DNA from: Comamonas piscis
GTDB lineage: Bacteria > Pseudomonadota > Gammaproteobacteria > Burkholderiales > Burkholderiaceae_C
Assembly (NCBI RefSeq): GCF_014109725.1
Contig: NZ_CP058554.1
Span: 2,976,001-3,040,000 of the forward strand
Direction of reading: 5' to 3'
DNA length: 64,000 bases
A program made the translations under genes and the position numbers. The notes beneath the pieces are model-generated. The model searched no databases. It was not told the DNA's origin and saw nothing but the letters and a program-made list of their open reading frames with translations. Positions 59,727-64,000 of this stretch are shown in pieces (within the stretch, counting starts at the first letter, position 1; each line of letters opens with the position of its first letter).

Positions 59727-62120
59727 ATGCAAAAAATCATTGCGCAGATTGCGGCCGAGCTGAAGGTTGCGGAATCCCAGGTGACATCGGCGGTGGAATT
59801 GCTGGACAGCGGTGCGACGGTGCCCTTTATTGCCCGTTACCGCAAGGAAGCGACCGGCGGCCTGGATGACATCCAATTGCGAGACTTGGCCGAGCGCCTG
59901 ACGTATTTGCGCGAGCTGCAAGACCGGCGTGAGACGGTGCTCAAAGCCATTGACGAACAAGGCAAGCTCACCGATGCGCTGCGCCTGGCCATTGCCCGCG
60001 CGCCGACAAAGCAAGAGCTGGAAGATATTTACCTGCCCTTCAAGCAAAAGCGCCGCACCAAGGGCCAGATTGCCAAGGAGTTTGGCATTGAGCCGCTGGC
60101 CGACAAACTGTTTGCCGACCCGAGCCTGGACCCGCAGCAAGAAGCCCAGGCCTTTTGCAAGCCCGCGACGGTGCTGGACGACGGCAAGCCGGGCCCAGAT
60201 TTCTCGACCCCGCTGGCCGTGCTTGACGGCGTGCGCGATATTTTGTCCGAACGCTGGGCCGAAGACCCGGCCCTAGTGCAGAAGCTGCGTGAGTGGCTTT
60301 GGGCCGAAGGCCTGCTGCGCTCCAAAAAGGTAGAAGCGAAGAACGAAGCCGATCCCGAAGTCGCCAAGTTCCGCGATTACTTTGAGTACGACGAGCCAAT
60401 TGGCCGCGTGCCATCGCACCGGGCATTGGCGGTGTTCCGGGGCCGCGCACTGGAAGTGCTGGAAGCCAAGCTGGTGCAGCCCGAGCTGCAACCCGGCGTG
60501 GCGCCCGAGCCGGGCCAGCCCAGCCTGGCCGAAGGCAAGATTGCCCTGCACCTGGGCTGGAGCCATACCAAACGGGCCAGCGATGACCTGATCCGCAAAT
60601 GCGTGGCCTGGACTTGGAGGGTCAAACTCAGCCTGTCTACCGAGCGCGATCTCTTCTCGCGCCTGCGCGAAGATGCAGAAAAAGTGGCGATCAAGGTGTT
60701 TGGCGACAACCTGCGCGATTTGCTGCTGGCAGCGCCTGCCGGCCAGCGTGTGGTCCTGGGGCTCGATCCAGGCATCCGCACCGGTGTGAAAGTCGCCGTG
60801 GTGGACCATACTGGCAAGCTGGTGGACACCACCACCGTCTACCCACATGAGCCGCGACGCGACTGGGATGGATCGCTGGCCGTGCTGGCCCGCCTGGTGG
60901 AAAAGCACCAGATCAACCTGATTGCGATTGGCAACGGTACCGCCAGCCGCGAGACCGATAAGCTGGCCGCCGACCTGATCCGCATCGCCGAAAAGGCGGA
61001 CAAGAAGATCGAGAAGGTGGTGGTCAGCGAGGCGGGTGCCTCGGTGTATTCGGCCAGCGAATTCGCGTCGCAAGAGATGCCCGATGTCGATGTCAGCCTG
61101 CGCGGTGCGGCGTCGATTGCCCGCCGTCTACAGGATCCGCTGGCCGAGCTGGTCAAGATCGACCCCAAGAGCATTGGCGTGGGCCAGTACCAGCACGATG
61201 TGAACCAAAGCGAACTGGCCCGCCAGCTCGATGCCGTGGTGGAAGACTGCGTGAACTCGGTGGGGGTGGATTTGAACACCGCGTCGGCCCCGCTGCTCAG
61301 CCGCGTGTCGGGCCTGTCGGGCACCGTTGCCAAATCGGTGGTGCGCTGGCGGGATGCCAACGGCTCCTTCAAAAACCGCAAGCAGCTGATGGATGTGGCC
61401 GGCCTCGGCGCCAAGACCTTTGAGCAAGCAGCGGGGTTTTTGCGTATCCGTGGCGGCGACAATCCGCTGGACATGACTGGCGTGCACCCGGAAACCTATG
61501 CGGTGGTCGAGCAGATCATTGCCACCACCGGCAAGCCCGTGGACCAGCTGATGGGCCGCAGCGAGGTGCTCAAGGGCTTGAAGGCTGAGCGCTTTGCCAG
61601 TGAGAAGTTTGGCGCCATCACCATCTCGGACATTCTGGGCGAGCTGGAAAAACCAGGCCGCGATCCGCGCCCCGACTTTGTCGTGGCCCGTTTCAACGAA
61701 GGCGTGGAAGACATCAAGGACCTGCGCGAAGGCATGACCTTGGAAGGCACCGTCAGCAACGTGGCCCAGTTTGGCGCCTTTGTCGATCTGGGTGTGCACC
61801 AGGATGGCCTGGTCCACGTCAGCCAGATGAGCTACAAGTTCATCGAAGACGCCCGCGAAGTCGTCAAGACCGGCCAGATCGTCAAGGTCAAGGTGCTGGA
61901 GGTGGACCCGGAGCGCAAGCGTATCAGCCTGACGATGAAGCTCGATGCCGTCGCACCCCGCCGCGATGGCCCGCGCGACAACCGTTTTGAATCGGCCGGC
62001 CGGGGCAACCAGGCTGGCGGCGGGAGGGGTGGTTACACCCAACCGGCACGCGCCAACCAACCCGCACAGCAAAACGCGATGGCGTCGGCCTTTGCCAAGC
62101 TGCAAGGCCTGAAGAAATAA
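59727..62120 (+). CDS. tex: transcription accessory protein Tex
   Basis: A 797-residue RNA/DNA-binding protein. Helical N-terminal region (IARYRKEATGGLDD), a YqgF-like nuclease-fold domain with GLDPGIRTGVKVAVVD, helix-hairpin-helix repeats (VGVDLNTASAPLL), and a C-terminal S1 domain (GAFVDLGVHQDGLVHVSQM). A Gly/Arg/Gln-rich tail follows. It acts on transcription and RNA stability. ATG 59727 is chosen by the conserved MQKI start; a terminator follows. Confidence 0.95.
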   Translation: MQKIIAQIAAELKVAESQVTSAVELLDSGATVPFIARYRKEATGGLDDIQLRDLAERLTYLRELQDRRETVLKAIDEQGKLTDALRLAIARAPTKQELEDIYLPFKQKRRTKGQIAKEFGIEPLADKLFADPSLDPQQEAQAFCKPATVLDDGKPGPDFSTPLAVLDGVRDILSERWAEDPALVQKLREWLWAEGLLRSKKVEAKNEADPEVAKFRDYFEYDEPIGRVPSHRALAVFRGRALEVLEAKLVQPELQPGVAPEPGQPSLAEGKIALHLGWSHTKRASDDLIRKCVAWTWRVKLSLSTERDLFSRLREDAEKVAIKVFGDNLRDLLLAAPAGQRVVLGLDPGIRTGVKVAVVDHTGKLVDTTTVYPHEPRRDWDGSLAVLARLVEKHQINLIAIGNGTASRETDKLAADLIRIAEKADKKIEKVVVSEAGASVYSASEFASQEMPDVDVSLRGAASIARRLQDPLAELVKIDPKSIGVGQYQHDVNQSELARQLDAVVEDCVNSVGVDLNTASAPLLSRVSGLSGTVAKSVVRWRDANGSFKNRKQLMDVAGLGAKTFEQAAGFLRIRGGDNPLDMTGVHPETYAVVEQIIATTGKPVDQLMGRSEVLKGLKAERFASEKFGAITISDILGELEKPGRDPRPDFVVARFNEGVEDIKDLREGMTLEGTVSNVAQFGAFVDLGVHQDGLVHVSQMSYKFIEDAREVVKTGQIVKVKVLEVDPERKRISLTMKLDAVAPRRDGPRDNRFESAGRGNQAGGGRGGYTQPARANQPAQQNAMASAFAKLQGLKK

Positions 62121-62144
62121 GCGCCGGGCTTGTCGCCTGTGCTG

Positions 62145-62177
62145 ACCGCAAGTGCTACCCGGCCTTGCGGTTTTTTT
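62145..62177 (+). terminator. intrinsic terminator of tex
   Basis: ACCGCAAG (62145-62152) pairs with CTTGCGGT (62164-62171), followed by a run of seven T. It lies 24 bases after the tex stop. Confidence 0.9.
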
Positions 62178-62287
62178 ATGCGTGCATCGCAAAGCCTCAA
62201 AAATCAGCCAAAGATGACAGCCGCTGCGCCGAATATTGGATGTAATAGCAGCTTGCGTTTCGCCCACCCTCCGAGCTCCCCCACCCC

Positions 62288-64000
62288 ATGCCACCCGACC
62301 AGCCCGTGCCCGACGATGTGCCCCCGGCCCAGCCCGTTCCCGGGCCAAACCGACCGCCACGTGCAGAACCGCAAGACGGGAGCCGCACCGGGAGGCGCCG
62401 CCGTATAGGCAGCTCGACCCAAGATACGCTGGCCCCGTTGCTGGCGATCGTGCCAGGTCTGCGGCTGATGGTGGGCATGGTCATTGCCGCCGTCGTCATC
62501 TTGGGGCTGTATGTGGGCCGAGATGTGCTGCTGCCGGTGGCGTTGGCGGCCCTGCTGGGATTTTTCCTGGATCCGGCGGTGAGCCGGCTCAAGCGTTGGG
62601 GCTTGCCGCGCGTGGTGTCGGTCGCCTTGGTGATGGTGCTGGCCTTGGGCGCGCTGGGCGCAGGCGCCATTTACGTGGGCGGCCAGGTGACCGGTTTGAG
62701 TGCCGAGTTGCCGACCTACCAAAACACCATTCGCCAAAAGCTGCGCAACATCAAGCCGTACTTCAATGGCCCTAGCGTCTGGGATGGCGCCGTCAAGGTG
62801 CTCAACACGGTGGAGACAGAAATTGCGCAAGGCGATGCGCGCGCACGCCGGGTGCAAAAGGTGGAAGTGCAGGAGCCGGCCGTCAAGCCGATTCAAAAGG
62901 CGCTGGAGCTGCTGGGCAAGGTGGCTGAGCCGCTGGCCACTACCGGTATCGTTTTCTTGTTTGTGGTGTTGATCTTGCTGGACCGCAGCGGCCTGCAGGA
63001 CCGGTTGCTGCGGCTGATGGGGCCCAACACCCATATGGCGTCTGATGCGCTCGATGATGCTGCCACGCGCATCGGCCAGTATTTGCGCATGCAGCTTTTC
63101 GTCAACCTCAGCTACGGCGTGCCTATGGCGCTGGGCCTGTGGTGGATTGGGGTGCCCGGCGCAATTCTGTGGGGCATTTTGGCGGCGGTGCTGCGCTTTG
63201 TGCCCTATATCGGGCCCATGGCGTCTGCCGTTTTCCCGCTGACCTTGGCGTTTGCGGTGGACCCGGGCTGGAGCCTGCTGCTGTGGACCTTGGCGCTGAT
63301 TTTATTGCTGGAGCTGCTGAGCAACAACGTGGTTGAGCCCTGGCTGTATGGCGCGAGCACGGGTCTGTCCACCTTGTCGATCATTCTGGCGGCAACCTTT
63401 TGGACGGCGTTGTGGGGCCCCATTGGCCTGATTTTGTCGACGCCGCTGACAGTGTGCCTGCTGGTGCTCGGGCGCTATATCCCAGGAATGGGATTTTTAG
63501 AGATTTTGCTGGGCAGCCAGGCGGTGTTTGACCCGCCGGAGAAACTGCTGCAGCGCCTGTGGCGCGGTGATGTGGACCAGGCCATCGACGTGGCTTCGGA
63601 AAATATCGACCAGGCGCTACCGCCCAAGCCCAGCCAGCAAGAACAGGCGATAGCAGTCACCCATTTCTATGACGAGGTCGCCGTGCCGGCACTGACCATT
63701 GCCGCGCAGCAGTACCGCAACGCCGCTAGCCCGCCGCAACGCCAGCGCCTGTCGGAGGCGGTGGCCATGCTGCTCAGCGGTTTGCAGCGCCACTACCGGC
63801 CCGCAGCACTTGCGCCGGTGGCAGAAGGCCAGCCGCCGACACCCACCATGGTCTGTGTCGGTATGCAATGGGATATTGACCGGCATGCCGCCACCATGGC
63901 CGCCCATGCCTTGCAGCTGAACGGTGTCGACAGCAGCACGCGTGCGGTGTCGATCGACACGGTGCTGCGCCAGGGCGATCTCTCGCTCTACGACGGCGTG
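62288..64000 (+). CDS. AI-2E-family transporter (PerM/YdbI type), right end missing
   Basis: The frame opens at ATG 62288 and runs without a stop to the window edge (571 codons). A Pro/Arg-rich cytoplasmic start of about 45 residues is followed by two membrane segments, a soluble loop, then a membrane bundle. That bundle includes LRFVPYIGPMASAVFPL and NNVVEPWLYG, the family motifs. From about residue 430 on, a further soluble domain continues past the usual family end. Some members exchange ions or signal molecules; the substrate is unknown here. Confidence 0.85.
   Translation, partial: MPPDQPVPDDVPPAQPVPGPNRPPRAEPQDGSRTGRRRRIGSSTQDTLAPLLAIVPGLRLMVGMVIAAVVILGLYVGRDVLLPVALAALLGFFLDPAVSRLKRWGLPRVVSVALVMVLALGALGAGAIYVGGQVTGLSAELPTYQNTIRQKLRNIKPYFNGPSVWDGAVKVLNTVETEIAQGDARARRVQKVEVQEPAVKPIQKALELLGKVAEPLATTGIVFLFVVLILLDRSGLQDRLLRLMGPNTHMASDALDDAATRIGQYLRMQLFVNLSYGVPMALGLWWIGVPGAILWGILAAVLRFVPYIGPMASAVFPLTLAFAVDPGWSLLLWTLALILLLELLSNNVVEPWLYGASTGLSTLSIILAATFWTALWGPIGLILSTPLTVCLLVLGRYIPGMGFLEILLGSQAVFDPPEKLLQRLWRGDVDQAIDVASENIDQALPPKPSQQEQAIAVTHFYDEVAVPALTIAAQQYRNAASPPQRQRLSEAVAMLLSGLQRHYRPAALAPVAEGQPPTPTMVCVGMQWDIDRHAATMAAHALQLNGVDSSTRAVSIDTVLRQGDLSLYDGV

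Noticed and set aside
1..64000. CRISPR arrays, tRNA and rRNA genes
   Set aside because: I looked for regularly spaced short repeats and for tRNA- or rRNA-like conserved blocks and saw none. A dedicated scan (for example tRNA and covariance-model searches) would be needed to exclude a missed one.

Overview
The window is high-GC (about 60-65% by eye) bacterial chromosome. The gene content and protein style suggest a betaproteobacterium of the family Comamonadaceae, most likely Comamonas or a close relative. The clues are a Bug-type tripartite tricarboxylate receptor, an IPTL-CTERM surface protein, a thiO-thiS-thiG-thiE operon, and the order yebC-purD-hemF...rsfS-rlmH-maf-rng. This assignment is inferred from gene content, not from a database search.

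Layout. (1) 1-1100: the tail of an unidentified gene and an MlaE-type permease. (2) About 1144-14776: a 13.6-kb prophage-derived integrative element inserted in the 5' part of dusA. The native dusA start is stranded at 1102-1168, and the body of dusA (14667-15740) now begins with element-derived codons. A tyrosine integrase sits next to attR. The left arm holds phage early genes, mostly on the minus strand (PrtN-like activator, ASCH protein, Dam-type methylase, RdgC, a coiled-coil protein and several unknowns). Many of them follow a GC hairpin placed just upstream of the ribosome-binding site. A deletion scar near 6235 is followed by the C-terminal remnant of a large PLxRFG-type virion protein, so the phage is defective. 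The middle is AT-richer cargo: an IPTL-CTERM protein, a protein with four RNA-polymerase-alpha-CTD-like helix-hairpin-helix domains, and an AraC-type regulator with a degenerate receiver domain. The right part holds an SRAP (YedK) protein, a second alpha-CTD-like protein with one domain, and two divergent unknown transcription units around a perfect palindromic LexA box.

(3) 16039-27700: a TM2/helical-repeat protein pair, thiamine synthesis (thiOSGE behind a TPP riboswitch, with thiD divergent), an AT-rich region with a perfect FNR-type box upstream of a 19-codon ORF, ChaC, a D-2-hydroxyacid dehydrogenase, a Bug receptor and a retropepsin-like protease. (4) 27800-33000: upp, a threonine-dehydratase-like enzyme, an amino-acid ABC receptor and permease without an ATPase gene, and a HerA-like DUF853 ATPase. 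(5) 33092-39849: yebC-purD-hemF and rsfS-rlmH-maf-rng. (6) 40042-44711: hipBA, a PLP aminotransferase, cysB and a CbiX-type chelatase. (7) 44950-64000: a complete RND efflux operon, a ferredoxin-NADP-reductase-like flavoprotein, acetyltransferases, an AEC carrier, pdxH, sodC, a LysR/SBF-transporter divergon, a DUF72 protein, tex and a truncated AI-2E-family transporter.

Most of the backbone is ordinary. The unusual biology lies in the dusA element (the alpha-CTD-like proteins and their neighbours, the SOS-controlled unknowns and the repeated hairpin leaders) and in the FNR-box/short-ORF locus at 22.6-22.85 kb. I saw no tRNA, rRNA or CRISPR array.
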